Shown here in pieces: positions 27,160 through 35,789 of a stretch of 49,493 bases of DNA (position 1 is its first letter; each line of letters begins with the position of its first letter). The stretch lies in the NCBI GenBank assembly GCA_945787655.1, contig CALZIJ010000006.1:1-49493 (forward strand), read 5' to 3'. A program made the translations under genes and the position numbers. This stretch comes from Nitrospiria bacterium. Its GTDB lineage: Bacteria; Nitrospirota; Nitrospiria; SBBL01; JAADHI01. Under the pieces are notes generated by a model, which was given only the letters and a program-made list of their open reading frames with translations, did not search any database and was not told the origin of the DNA.

Positions 27160-28152
27160 ATGGAACTGGGAACCACACTGACACGATTCATCATCGCACA
27201 ACAACGAAAATATCCCGGCGCTTCCGGAGATTTTTCAGGCTTGCTCGCGGCCATCGCAACGGCCGGAAAAGTCATTTCACATGAAGTGAACAAGGCCGGT
27301 TTAATCGACATTCTGGGATACAAGGGGAAAAAAAATATTCATGGGGAAGAAGTCCAGAAGCTGGACGATTTCACTAATAAGGTTTTTATGAGAACCCTAA
27401 GCCACACCGGTCATCTCGTCGGCATCGCCTCGGAAGAAATGGATGATATTTATCAGATTCCCGAAGAATACCCGAAAGGGAAATACGTCTTTTTAATGGA
27501 CCCGCTGGACGGCTCATCGAACATCGATGTGAACATCAGTATCGGCTCTATTTTTTCGATTTACCGTCGGAAGAGTCAGGGTCCGCTTGCCGAGATGTCT
27601 GATTTCCTTCAGGCAGGACGCCATCAGGTCTGTGCAGGATATTTAATCTATGGATCAAGCACAATGCTGGTTTATACCACCGGCTACGGAGTTCACGGCT
27701 TTACCCTGGATCCGGGCATCGGCGAATTCTTACTGTCTCACGAGGGGATACAAATGCCCGACCGAGGAGGGATTTACAGCATCAATGAATCCTACACCTC
27801 GCAGTGGTCTGGCGGGATAAAAGCCTATATAGAACACGCCAAAGGAGAGAAAAAGACCGCTCGTTACGTCGGGTCACTGGTTGCTGATTTTCATAGAAAC
27901 CTATTGAAAGGTGGCATTTACATCTACCCCGGCGACAAGAAAAACCCTAACGGAAAGTTACGCCTTTTATACGAAGCCGCGCCACTCGCCTTTATCGCCG
28001 AGCAAGCAAAAGGCTATGCGAGCGATGGACAAACCGCTATGATGGATATCGTACCAAAATCCCTGCATCAAAGGGTGCCGCTTTTTATCGGAAGCGCTCA
28101 TGATGTAAGGCAAGCAGAACATTACATGTCTAAAATTGACAATCCATCCTAA
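27160..28152 (+). CDS. fbp: fructose-1,6-bisphosphatase class I
   Basis: A 330-residue class I FBPase that hydrolyses fructose 1,6-bisphosphate in gluconeogenesis or the Calvin cycle. The metal/phosphate signature DPLDGSSNID is at 114-123, the metal ligands EE at 92-93, and the substrate-binding KLRLLYEAAPLAFIAEQAKG is near the C-terminus. Length is normal. AAGGAGTGA precedes the ATG. It is the last protein gene before the tRNA. Presence in an autotroph or heterotroph cannot be told from this alone. Confidence 0.97.
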   Translation: MELGTTLTRFIIAQQRKYPGASGDFSGLLAAIATAGKVISHEVNKAGLIDILGYKGKKNIHGEEVQKLDDFTNKVFMRTLSHTGHLVGIASEEMDDIYQIPEEYPKGKYVFLMDPLDGSSNIDVNISIGSIFSIYRRKSQGPLAEMSDFLQAGRHQVCAGYLIYGSSTMLVYTTGYGVHGFTLDPGIGEFLLSHEGIQMPDRGGIYSINESYTSQWSGGIKAYIEHAKGEKKTARYVGSLVADFHRNLLKGGIYIYPGDKKNPNGKLRLLYEAAPLAFIAEQAKGYASDGQTAMMDIVPKSLHQRVPLFIGSAHDVRQAEHYMSKIDNPS

Positions 28153-28193
28153 ATGTTTTATCTTTTCCCACCTTTTCACCGAGTATTTTTTAT

Positions 28194-28266
28194 GGGGCTG
28201 TAGCTCAATTGGGAGAGCGCCTGGTTCGCAATCAGGAGGTAGGGGGTTCAATCCCCCCCAGCTCCA
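28194..28266 (+). tRNA. tRNA-Ala (anticodon CGC)
   Basis: A 73-nt cloverleaf. The acceptor stem is GGGGCTG/CAGCTCC, with the G3:U70 pair that marks alanine tRNAs. D stem GCTC/GAGC, anticodon stem CCTGG/TCAGG with loop TTCGCAA (anticodon CGC, codon GCG), five-base variable loop, T stem GGGGG/CCCCC with TTCAATC loop, discriminator A. CCA is not encoded (ACA follows), so it must be added enzymatically. Confidence 0.97.
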
Positions 28267-28641
28267 CAAAAATGACGTATTTTTTCCTCATTGTTCGACC
28301 CCTTTTTCGATATATCGACACTTTTCAAAGTTGTTTAAAAAGGCCTCTTCTTTATCTTAATCTTATAAAGAGATGGCTTTGTTTAGCCCTTTTTCTCAAC
28401 CTCGCTTTTATTTTCTCAGCCCGGTGCGGAGCTTCACCCTATTCTCAGGGATAGAATCTCTCATGATTTAAGAATATCTTCAGGGTCACCGCAAAAAACA
28501 GGAAAGAAAAACTTATTATTTTCCCGGCAGACGGTAAAAAGGATATGTTACTATACTGTGCATTTGCCGGGTTTAGTCCCCGGTTTTACTATTTTCGGTC
28601 TGTAAACACGGACTTAATACCAAAAGGAGTCATTTCACACT
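28267..28641 (+). other. intergenic region between tRNA-Ala and the cytochrome gene
   Basis: 375 bp with no supported gene. A short CCGGG/CCCGG hairpin (28567-28583) followed by TTTTACTATTTT could be a leader structure or weak terminator. AAAGGAG lies 12 nt before the cytochrome ATG, a little far for a ribosome site. Confidence 0.5.
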
Positions 28642-29814
28642 ATGAGTCGTTCCAATTCTGAACAATCCGTCCCGATGTGGCAACTGTCTATCGTGATCAT
28701 TCTTGCGATCGGCCTGACGGGTATTGTCATAAAAGGTTTGAATAGAACAACAGGAAAGACGGCAAAAACCCTGGTCGAGGCCGAAGAAGCCCCGCCTAGC
28801 CTTGAAGAACTTTATGATGTGCCAGCCTTGGTAAAGGAAGGTGAATTTATTATTTTCGGCACGAACCGGCCAGAACTGGAAATCAGCCTCTCCGGCAAGT
28901 TTGACCGGATGCCCATTGGAAAAGGCAAGTGCGCCTTTTGCCACATCTTTGTCGAAGGGCACAATACAGACCGATGCCCGGATATTAGGGGCATCGAAAA
29001 AAGATCACATGATCGCCCGAAAGAAGACCGCTATAAACTGTTTACAGAAAAATTATCCGAAAGCCCGGAACCCGTCTCCGGCTTTAAACCAAAAGCGACA
29101 ACAGGCGGGCAATATATTCTTGAATCCATGTATTGTCCAAGCTGTTATGTGGTTGAAGGTTTTGGTACTCCCGGCTCTCAAGATTTTTCAAGCAAAATGC
29201 CTGTCATGCACCACATGCCCTATTTAATGAGCGACTACGATATGATCGCCACGACCGCTTATCTTCAGTCTATGGACACACCCGGTGATTACAGCAGGGT
29301 TACCGCGGCAAAAGACTGGCAAGACTACTTTGATCAGGAATTGCCGCTCCCTGACAATTCCCCTAAAATTTTTGCCTCAATAGAAAGCCTGGCCGAGACT
29401 GAAAAACTTGTGGCCCCCCTCGAAGGGGTTATCGAAAAAAATGGCTGCTTCGTCTGCCACAAAATTCCTGGAATCCCAATCGCTAAAACCGGCCTGATTG
29501 GACCTGTCTTAACCATGAAAAGCACGGCTGCCCGCCGTTTGGCCTCTCCAGAATATCAAAAGGCTGTTTCTGAAGGCCGCGCAAAAGCAACATCGGAACG
29601 GGAATACGTCAAGGAATCCATCCTGAACCCGACCGCCTATATTGTCCCCGGCTTCGGTAAGGGGGAAGGCATGCCCACTGATTACGCGCGTAAAATGACT
29701 TTGGGAGATTTGGAAAAGGTTGTAGATTTTCTACTCACCATTGATGAAAACAAGGCTGAAAAAGAATCGCTCTTGTCCCCCGTGGGCCTGGATGATAAAA
29801 CCCGGGATGAATAA
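28642..29814 (+). CDS. membrane-anchored di-haem cytochrome c with two homologous domains
   Basis: A 390-residue protein. One N-terminal helix (13-31) anchors it, with the rest in the periplasm. Two cytochrome domains follow. Domain one has CAFCH (97-101) and a C-terminal part with ESMYCPSCYVVEGFG (161-175) and MPVMHHMPYLMSD. Domain two has CFVCH (269-273), then ESILNPTAYIVPGFG (325-339) and MPTDYARKMTLGDLEKVV. The matching positions show that CPSCY is the counterpart of NPTAY, not a third haem site. It would carry electrons in the periplasm, possibly from ACIII to an oxidase. No partner is adjacent. It is transcribed alone. Confidence 0.85.
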   Translation: MSRSNSEQSVPMWQLSIVIILAIGLTGIVIKGLNRTTGKTAKTLVEAEEAPPSLEELYDVPALVKEGEFIIFGTNRPELEISLSGKFDRMPIGKGKCAFCHIFVEGHNTDRCPDIRGIEKRSHDRPKEDRYKLFTEKLSESPEPVSGFKPKATTGGQYILESMYCPSCYVVEGFGTPGSQDFSSKMPVMHHMPYLMSDYDMIATTAYLQSMDTPGDYSRVTAAKDWQDYFDQELPLPDNSPKIFASIESLAETEKLVAPLEGVIEKNGCFVCHKIPGIPIAKTGLIGPVLTMKSTAARRLASPEYQKAVSEGRAKATSEREYVKESILNPTAYIVPGFGKGEGMPTDYARKMTLGDLEKVVDFLLTIDENKAEKESLLSPVGLDDKTRDE

Positions 29815-29848
29815 AAAAAGCAGGGATACGCCAAATGCGTATCCCTGC
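29813..29848 (-). terminator. rho-independent terminator of the ubiC-FGE-ubiA operon
   Basis: A perfect 12-bp stem GCAGGGATACGC/GCGTATCCCTGC (29820-29848) with loop CAAAT is followed on the minus strand by TTTTTTTATT. It lies 40 nt past the ubiA stop and also trails the plus-strand cytochrome, so it may serve both. Confidence 0.9.
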
Positions 29849-29888
29849 CTAAAAAGATCCTGACTTCAATCTTATCTTTTCAGAAAAT

Positions 29889-30755
29889 TCATGTGTAATA
29901 ATTGAAAATCAAGCCCGCTAAAACAAGGACCCCCACCCAAACATTAGACCGAAATAAATAAAAAAGGGTCTCCCTGGGTAAATCCTTCCTTAACTTGAAT
30001 GACTGAAAAACAAAGAACAAGGTAATCCCGCCGATGGCGGCATAGTAAACACCTGATAATTGGGCAAAACGCCCCACCAGCGCCAGAAAGAAAACAACCA
30101 GGAAATAAAAGCCGCCCACGGCCACCCAGCTTTTTTCTCCAAACAAAATCGCCGTTGATTTTACTCCAATTTTTTTATCATCCTCCCGATCCATTAGGGC
30201 ATAGATGGTATCGTATCCCGCGGCCCAGCAAAGATTGGCCAAAAGGATTAAAAATGGAATCACGGAAAGACTGTTTCGAACTGCGGCCCAAGCCAGGATA
30301 ATGCCCCAGCTAAAGGCAACGCCCAGCACTATTTGAGGTAAATAAGTTACCCGTTTTGCAAATGGATAAATGATGGCACAAAAAAGGGCAGAAAAGCTTA
30401 ACAAAAAAGCATAACGATTGAGCATTAAGACAGTCACCAGCGCACAGGTCAAAAAAATGGCTAAAACAACCAGGGCTTCTTTCAGGGTCAAATCTTTATT
30501 GGCCAGGGGGCGATCCTTCGTTCGATCCACTTTGGCGTCAAAACGGTGATCTGCCATATCATTCATGACGCAGCCCGCACTTCTCATAAAAAAAGAGCCC
30601 AATATAAAAATAACAACATGGGAAAAACTCGGCTTGCCTTCAGAAGCGACAATTAAAGACCAGAGCGTTGGGAAAAGTAATAATAAGGTGCCGTATTGTT
30701 TATCAAGACGAATGAGGCGTGCCACAGCCTCCCGTTTTTCCCATAAAAAGACCAT
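29889..30755 (-). CDS. ubiA: 4-hydroxybenzoate polyprenyltransferase (UbiA family)
   Basis: A 288-residue integral membrane prenyltransferase with about eight spans. It has the two Asp-rich motifs of UbiA: NDMADHRFD (65-73) with DRTKDRPLA, and DREDDKKIGVKST later. It attaches a polyprenyl chain to 4-hydroxybenzoate. Close relatives act in other quinone routes, but the presence of a chorismate lyase in the same operon supports this substrate. It starts 2 nt after the FGE-like gene and ends the operon. Confidence 0.92.
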   Translation of the reverse strand: MVFLWEKREAVARLIRLDKQYGTLLLLFPTLWSLIVASEGKPSFSHVVIFILGSFFMRSAGCVMNDMADHRFDAKVDRTKDRPLANKDLTLKEALVVLAIFLTCALVTVLMLNRYAFLLSFSALFCAIIYPFAKRVTYLPQIVLGVAFSWGIILAWAAVRNSLSVIPFLILLANLCWAAGYDTIYALMDREDDKKIGVKSTAILFGEKSWVAVGGFYFLVVFFLALVGRFAQLSGVYYAAIGGITLFFVFQSFKLRKDLPRETLFYLFRSNVWVGVLVLAGLIFNYYT

Positions 30756-30757
30756 AC

Positions 30758-31705
30758 TCAGTCCACTTCTTTTGCACAGCGAAATCCAAGATCTTCCAAG
30801 CGCTCCGATGGCGGATCGTAAGACCGCGTGGCTGCCCGCGCATACACCTCCAAAACCCGAATGTAGGCCCCTCCCGGATAATGGCCCAGTGAATGAAAAG
30901 AAAGGCCACGGACAACGCGGTGCTTCATGCCAAATTCCGCTTTTCTAAGCGTGCTCCCTGGATAAGGCAAGTACCAACTGTCTGTCCATTCCCAGACATT
31001 TCCCACCAGATCAAACACGCCGTAAGGGCTTGTGCCGCTTCGGTAAGTCCCCACCGGAGCCAGTTTCATGTTGACGTCTGATGCAGGAGAAAGATGACCT
31101 TTTTTTATATCAAATTGCATTCCCCATGGATATGTGCGTCCATCCGGTCCCCGGGCCGCCTTCTCCCACTGGGCTTCAGTCGGCAGCCGCTTTCCCAGCC
31201 AACGGCAATAATCATTCGCATCATACCAGTCCACAAAGGATACGGGATGGTCCGCGGTCCCGACTTTATATTCTCCATTTCTCCAATGTGGCGGCGGCCG
31301 GTGGCCGGTGGCCCGGACAAAATTTAAATATTTCCCTTGTGTGACTTCATATCGGTCGATGTAAAACCCTTTGAGTGTGATTTTCTGTTTAGGGTGCTCA
31401 TCTTCGAACCAGGGTTGAGGAAACCCCAGTTGAAGCCCCTCGTTTTCTGAATCGACTTCATCACTGCCCATCCAGAAAGGGCCGGGCGGGATCCAGACCA
31501 TTGAAAAATCTTCGGTTTCAATCGGAGTGTGGTCCGGTACGTCCTGACTGGATTGTGACGGATTCCCTGGCAGCAATGCACTTGTTGACCGGCAGGCAGT
31601 CAACATCAAAATTAAAAGGATTGGGATGAAAGCCGAGGTGAAAAAACTTCGCAGATTAAAGCTGAAACTTGCCCTGAAATCAATAAACGATACCGTCTTG
31701 CCCAA
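30758..31705 (-). CDS. formylglycine-generating-enzyme-like (SUMF1) lipoprotein
   Basis: A 315-residue lipoprotein. The lipobox LTAC has its Cys at residue 38. The mature part is a SUMF1/FGE-sulfatase fold: MVWIPPGPFWMGSDEVDSEN, GFYIDRYEVTQGKYLNFV, HPVSFVDWYDANDYCRWLGKRLPTEAQWEKAARG and GVFDLVGNVWEWTDSWY. Family members modify sulfatases or act as non-enzymatic binding modules; the active-site Cys pair of true FGE is not obvious, so activity is doubtful. The start is TTG with GAGGA ten bases upstream, and it overlaps the end of the ubiC-like gene by 94 nt in another frame. It lies between ubiC and ubiA, an odd position. Confidence 0.88.
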   Translation of the reverse strand: MGKTVSFIDFRASFSFNLRSFFTSAFIPILLILMLTACRSTSALLPGNPSQSSQDVPDHTPIETEDFSMVWIPPGPFWMGSDEVDSENEGLQLGFPQPWFEDEHPKQKITLKGFYIDRYEVTQGKYLNFVRATGHRPPPHWRNGEYKVGTADHPVSFVDWYDANDYCRWLGKRLPTEAQWEKAARGPDGRTYPWGMQFDIKKGHLSPASDVNMKLAPVGTYRSGTSPYGVFDLVGNVWEWTDSWYLPYPGSTLRKAEFGMKHRVVRGLSFHSLGHYPGGAYIRVLEVYARAATRSYDPPSERLEDLGFRCAKEVD

Positions 31706-32175
31706 AATAAAGTGTCCTCTTTCAATGCCAGCGTTGCCGCAACCGCTTCAAAAGGTAAATATGCAACTTCCAGTTGGTCCCGAAAAGTAGGAATGGACTG
31801 CGTTTCAATAATTCGGCCCAGTGGTTTTTCTCTGAGTTGCAAGGCCTGATAAACATCGGGGTTAAGTTTTGAAACAGGCAGCGTTGAGACCGCATAGATT
31901 AATTTTTCCGTGCCGCTTTCCTTTTCAATATTTAACCAAACAGACCGTTCAATCGCTTTTTCCCCTTCGGGTACTCCCAGTTGTGAGGCCAATTGCCCAC
32001 TCACTAGACACGACTGCTGCCCCATCACTTCGAGCGACACCGGCCTCAATAAAAGGGCATTTAAACTCCGTACTGTGGTGCCATCGGAAGACAACAACAG
32101 GCGAAGCACAGGGTCAACTGAGTGGGTTTTCCAGTTGCTCCAACATGCGCTTATGCTTTGCCAGTCCTGCTTCAT
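31612..32175 (-). CDS. ubiC: chorismate lyase (UbiC-like)
   Basis: A 187-residue protein with the pattern of chorismate-pyruvate lyase: RSLNALLLRPVSLEV (chorismate-binding Arg), KPLGRIIE, and the C-terminal RRYRLLISGQVSALICEVFSP, whose Glu corresponds to the catalytic acid of UbiC. It would convert chorismate to 4-hydroxybenzoate and pyruvate. Length is slightly above E. coli UbiC (165). AGGA lies ten bases before the ATG. It is the first gene of the ubiC-FGE-ubiA operon and overlaps the next gene by 94 nt. Confidence 0.8.
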   Translation of the reverse strand: MKQDWQSISACWSNWKTHSVDPVLRLLLSSDGTTVRSLNALLLRPVSLEVMGQQSCLVSGQLASQLGVPEGEKAIERSVWLNIEKESGTEKLIYAVSTLPVSKLNPDVYQALQLREKPLGRIIETQSIPTFRDQLEVAYLPFEAVAATLALKEDTLFWARRYRLLISGQVSALICEVFSPRLSSQSF

Positions 32176-32667
32176 GAGGGGGTCATCCTACTGAAAAGGC
32201 GTCTCAGAGTCAAGGTAAGCTGCGAAGCTTGACTCGGTTAGACCGGATATATTCCAAACAGCTAACAGATTCAAAATCATTCATTTTTTATGATATTTAT
32301 GCCATTAAATGTAAAAATAAATTATTTTTATCTATAAAAAATCTATATAATGTCATAATTTTGAGTACAGGTATCTTGTTCCAGCCCTCACTATTTTTTC
32401 CAACATTGCCTGGAAAGGAGCATCAAAATTAATCCGCTATTGAATTGTGGGAATGAAAATCTTCATAAAATAGCGCTGTATCGATCGGGGGCATTGAGAC
32501 GCCATGGAATACCCATCAGCTTCGATGTGGATCTGAACAAAAAACGGGACATTCTGTCTATTTGTAAATCTCTTGTCTATTGTGGCGCATGAATGTGTCA
32601 CCGGCTTGAGACGTCTTGACAAACTTGTTCACGCCCCTTATTTTCTCGAAAATGAGGATCTCCTATT
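32176..32667. other. A/T-rich intergenic region with no supported gene
   Basis: 492 bp between divergent genes. Two open frames of about 60-67 codons (32229-32432 plus, 32437-32622 minus) have no ribosome site and no family resemblance. Promoters for both flanking genes should lie here, but I see no clear consensus. Confidence 0.5.
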
Positions 32668-33612
32668 TTGCAGTGTATTGAACCCGGTTTTTCTAAAGCC
32701 TTAAAATATTTCAGCTTATGCCTTTTATTTTTCCTCATTCCAAAAAACCTGGAAGCTGCGGAAAAAAAATGGAATGTGAGTCTGTTCACAGGGGTGTATA
32801 AACCTTCTTTAAAAACATTAAATCAGGTGCTTCAAACCCCCAAAACGGCCATCCTTCAGGACCCTAACCATCAACTCAGTCCAAACAATGCTTTCGGGTC
32901 GGAAGTCCGCAATTTAAAGATCTCTCCCTATGAAGTCAATAAAACCTTCGGTATCGAGATAAAACGATGGATTGCGCCAAAACATGCCCTCACCGCCAGA
33001 CTCAATGTTTGGGACAGTACCGTGAATGGTGCCGATATCATTCCACAAATCACTGCGGCAAACGCCACTGAATTTACAGATGTCCCAAGATCCACACGAT
33101 ACAATCTATCCATTACACAATTATGGCTGGGGTGGCAATATACGTTGTTTTCTCCTTTTCCTAAAAATGAGGTCTACCTCGACATGGGGTTTATTGGCGC
33201 AGCGTTTGGACAAATGACTGTGGACAACCTCCTAAAGGTAACCGGCCCTGGAACCGAAGGATTTCCAATCGTCAGCTCCATGGAATCAAGAGGATGGGGA
33301 ATGACATCGCGTTGGGGCTTGGGCAGCCATTACGCCATCTTCGATTGGCTTGCCGTTACTTTCCGTATCGCCTATGTCATTGGGGAAATCCCCAAAATGA
33401 AAATCAACCGTTTTTTTCCTTCCGGTTTTAGTACTCCCCCTCCGGAAGAAACCAATACCGAACTCGAACCCCGGCCGGAAGTGGGAGATTCGGTCAACAT
33501 TGCAGAAGTTCAATCCGAGACCTCCACACGCGAAGTGAGGACCAATATCAGGCCTTTGCCACTGGAACTGGATGGCCTGGAGGTATTATTCGGCTTTCAA
33601 ATTACCTTTTAA
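32668..33612 (+). CDS. outer-membrane beta-barrel-like protein of unknown function
   Basis: A 314-residue secreted protein that I cannot place in a family. The start is TTG with AGGA nine bases upstream; an ATG alternative would lose the signal peptide (hydrophobic KYFSLCLLFFLIPKNLEA). Alternating hydrophobic/polar strands (WNVSLFTGVYKPS, LTARLNVWDS, QLWLGWQYTLF, EVYLDMGFIGAAFG, WGLGSHYAIFDWLAVTFRIAYVIGEI) and the end LEVLFGFQITF with C-terminal Phe are those of a small outer-membrane barrel. A Glu/Pro-rich stretch (about 253-275) would be a loop. It is the first gene of the surface-protein block. Confidence 0.75.
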   Translation: MQCIEPGFSKALKYFSLCLLFFLIPKNLEAAEKKWNVSLFTGVYKPSLKTLNQVLQTPKTAILQDPNHQLSPNNAFGSEVRNLKISPYEVNKTFGIEIKRWIAPKHALTARLNVWDSTVNGADIIPQITAANATEFTDVPRSTRYNLSITQLWLGWQYTLFSPFPKNEVYLDMGFIGAAFGQMTVDNLLKVTGPGTEGFPIVSSMESRGWGMTSRWGLGSHYAIFDWLAVTFRIAYVIGEIPKMKINRFFPSGFSTPPPEETNTELEPRPEVGDSVNIAEVQSETSTREVRTNIRPLPLELDGLEVLFGFQITF

Positions 33613-33722
33613 AAAGATTTTCATAGTAAAACTTGAAAAATTCTCATTAAAAAGACTAATATGACGCTGGAATTTTCAATCAGAAAGAATATTTCAAGTT
33701 TAAAATCGGCTGTGAGTTTGAG

Positions 33723-33752
33723 TTGACCCGATGCCGATTGATTTGATATATA
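33723..33752 (+). promoter_or_regulatory. candidate promoter of the secreted-protein gene at 33816
   Basis: TTGACC (33723-33728) and TATATA (33747-33752) are 18 bp apart, 64 nt before the ATG. Confidence 0.4.
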
Positions 33753-33815
33753 ACTAGGGTCTATGGTGATAAAGGCCATAAAATAACCTTCAGCGCATGT
33801 AGGTTTAAGGTTCTC

Positions 33816-34541
33816 ATGAAAAACTTTAGCCTCCAGCTTTTCATACATAACTTTGTTGTTTTTTCGGGTATGCTGGTCTTCGGGTCGTTGCTGCCCCCTT
33901 TGGCTTTGGCTCAGCAAGTTTCAACCCAAACCACGACCACAACTTCGACAATACTGACAGACAATCCAGGTTTGGGTTGCGCCGCATGTACCACACTTGA
34001 TGCAAATTTTAATTTTCCGGATACTTCCACACCTATTTTCAGGGGAGACCCTGTGCTGAATACCCTGCCTTCATCCATCGCAAATGGGGTCCCCGAAAAT
34101 AATCAGTTTGGAGTCGGAGTTCCTGCCGGGAGAAGCGACTTCCCGATCAATTATGAAAATAATGCTTCATTCAGCGATTCAGAATTTTCGAATACTACAT
34201 CAGAAAAACTGGAATCAGTCCCGATTACCGACGGCAACACGCGGCACAACATCACCTCAAATATTAACCAGGTCGTCCCTGGAGGGACATTTAATTTTAA
34301 CCTTAATGATATAAATGGCGGCAATAGCGAGAATCAAGATTTTGTAATACTCTTTTCCATCCAATCAATGACCGATCCAGATGGAAACCTAGTCGGAAAC
34401 GCGACAGGCACGTTTACTCAGATACTGGATGGCATTACAACAAGCGGGACGGTGCAATTTAACACGACCAATGGATTTAGCGGAACGAACCTCCATTCTT
34501 CAGACAATTTTTTGGACGGACGTGATTTTTTTCTTCAATAG
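33816..34541 (+). CDS. secreted protein of unknown function, Thr/Asn-rich
   Basis: A 241-residue protein with a long signal peptide (ends near LALAQQ). The mature part is rich in Thr, Asn, Ser and Asp, starts with a QTTTTTST stretch, and has one CAAC pair (GLGCAACTTLD) and no catalytic motif. TTTAAGG precedes the ATG. The C-terminus is uncertain: the frame ends soon after a run of seven T (34525-34531); one base fewer gives DFFFNSSGGFRTDH, one more gives a longer tail. It neighbours another secreted protein whose mature N-terminus is similarly Gln/Thr-rich. No family recognised. Confidence 0.65.
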   Translation: MKNFSLQLFIHNFVVFSGMLVFGSLLPPLALAQQVSTQTTTTTSTILTDNPGLGCAACTTLDANFNFPDTSTPIFRGDPVLNTLPSSIANGVPENNQFGVGVPAGRSDFPINYENNASFSDSEFSNTTSEKLESVPITDGNTRHNITSNINQVVPGGTFNFNLNDINGGNSENQDFVILFSIQSMTDPDGNLVGNATGTFTQILDGITTSGTVQFNTTNGFSGTNLHSSDNFLDGRDFFLQ

Positions 34542-34673
34542 CAGTGGAGGCTTTCGAACAGATCACTGATGACCAGGATGACTTAAAAGAGCTTCTTCTG
34601 GCATGACCAGGAGAGGGTAGCAACAAAGCAACACAAAGTGTGGTAACGCACTACAACAGAGGAAGGAGGATGT

Positions 34674-35588
34674 ATGAAAATACATCAATTATTAACGGCT
34701 GGATTTTTGAGCGTTTTTCTTTTGGCCGGCACGGCCTTCGCCCAGAATATTCAGACGGACACAACTAGCACGACTGTAGGTTCTACTCAGTTCGGAATTC
34801 TGATGACACCATCAGATTTGGGAACTGTGATGCAGTCGGCAGTCGACCCATCCTGTTCCGGTCCGACGGATGCGCGGGTTTGTACTTCGCTGGGAGCAGA
34901 TGGCACAGCAGGCACTTTTGACGATTTTGTCAGAATCGACGCTTTGCCAGGTGCTCATACCAGCAGCCCGATCGCTGGAGAGGTTTCAAGCCAAGCCAAC
35001 TTCGCTTGCGGCCCGACAGCCTCATCCAATAACTGCGTTGGACTCCTAAATAACACAGATGGAACAGGAGGTCCACAGACGGCACCTAACTTTAGTGGGC
35101 GTCAGCTCGTTGGATTAATCGATGTCGATATCAGTGTGGGAGACGGTGGAGCGACACCGGGAATGCCGGATGGCTTCATGCGCTTTACACTTGACCCTGC
35201 GTCAGGAAACGCCACGATTGATCAATTTATTGATCATACCGTCAGTCTCGGAAGCGAAAACATGCTTTTCCAGAACAGAACGGCGACCGTAGGACTTGGG
35301 AATCCTATTCCTGATCCTATTGGGGATCCGCTCACGCTGGTCACATTTGTTGCCGCAGCAGATAATGCTGGGGTTCCTGCGAATGTGGACATGGTCTCAC
35401 GGACAAATATCCAACAGGGCAATGCTGACGGGTTCGGCGGAATGACTCTCGATATGACAGTCAATTTCCCGGTCGGCTCCAGCGCGGCTACTGAGTTTCC
35501 AGCTGTAGGACAATTCCTTACACCTGGGTTAAATACCGGAATAGATTTTACCGGAAATTCCGTAGTGGATAACTTCGGATTTCCGTGA
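34674..35588 (+). CDS. secreted protein of unknown function
   Basis: A 304-residue protein with a clear signal peptide (KIHQLLTAGFLSVFLLAGTAFAQ) preceded by a strong GGAAGGAGG site. The mature part is Thr/Gly/Asp-rich with six Cys in the first third (CSGP, CTSLG, FACGP, NNCVG) that may pair. The rest looks like a beta-sandwich (LVGLIDVDISVGDGG, GGMTLDMTVNFPVGS). There is no sorting motif and no catalytic signature. It lies upstream of the TPR-barrel gene on the same strand, separated by two hairpins. Confidence 0.7.
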   Translation: MKIHQLLTAGFLSVFLLAGTAFAQNIQTDTTSTTVGSTQFGILMTPSDLGTVMQSAVDPSCSGPTDARVCTSLGADGTAGTFDDFVRIDALPGAHTSSPIAGEVSSQANFACGPTASSNNCVGLLNNTDGTGGPQTAPNFSGRQLVGLIDVDISVGDGGATPGMPDGFMRFTLDPASGNATIDQFIDHTVSLGSENMLFQNRTATVGLGNPIPDPIGDPLTLVTFVAAADNAGVPANVDMVSRTNIQQGNADGFGGMTLDMTVNFPVGSSAATEFPAVGQFLTPGLNTGIDFTGNSVVDNFGFP

Positions 35589-35622
35589 TCTTTCCATAGG
35601 TGTTTAAAAAATATCTGTACTC

Positions 35623-35671
35623 CTTTTGCGGGGAGAGTGATCTCCCCGCAAAAGGTTTGTCTGACAAACCT
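35623..35671 (+). terminator. two consecutive hairpins after the secreted-protein gene
   Basis: The first is a perfect 14-bp stem CTTTTGCGGGGAGA/TCTCCCCGCAAAAG with a 4-nt loop (35623-35654). The second is AGGTTTGT/ACAAACCT with loop CTG (35653-35671), sharing two bases with the first. No T run follows either, so this may be an RNA-stabilising 3' structure or attenuator rather than a simple rho-independent terminator. Confidence 0.6.
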
Positions 35672-35789
35672 GTCTGATTATCAACATTCATTTCAAGTTT
35701 TTTAAATCATGATGACCTTCCTGACCGTCTATTTTCTTCAAACTCCCGACCTCGTTTTTTTTAAAACTTTCTATTAATCCGGGGATGCC

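Noticed and set aside
28209-28454. An 81-codon frame over the tRNA
   Set aside because: It overlaps tRNA-Ala in the same strand and has no ribosome site.
29134-29148. CPSCY as a third haem-binding site
   Set aside because: The last residue is Tyr, and the segment aligns with NPTAY in the second half; CAFCH and CFVCH are the only complete motifs.
32229-32622. Two small open frames in the gap before 32668
   Set aside because: A/T-driven, no ribosome sites, no recognisable protein features.
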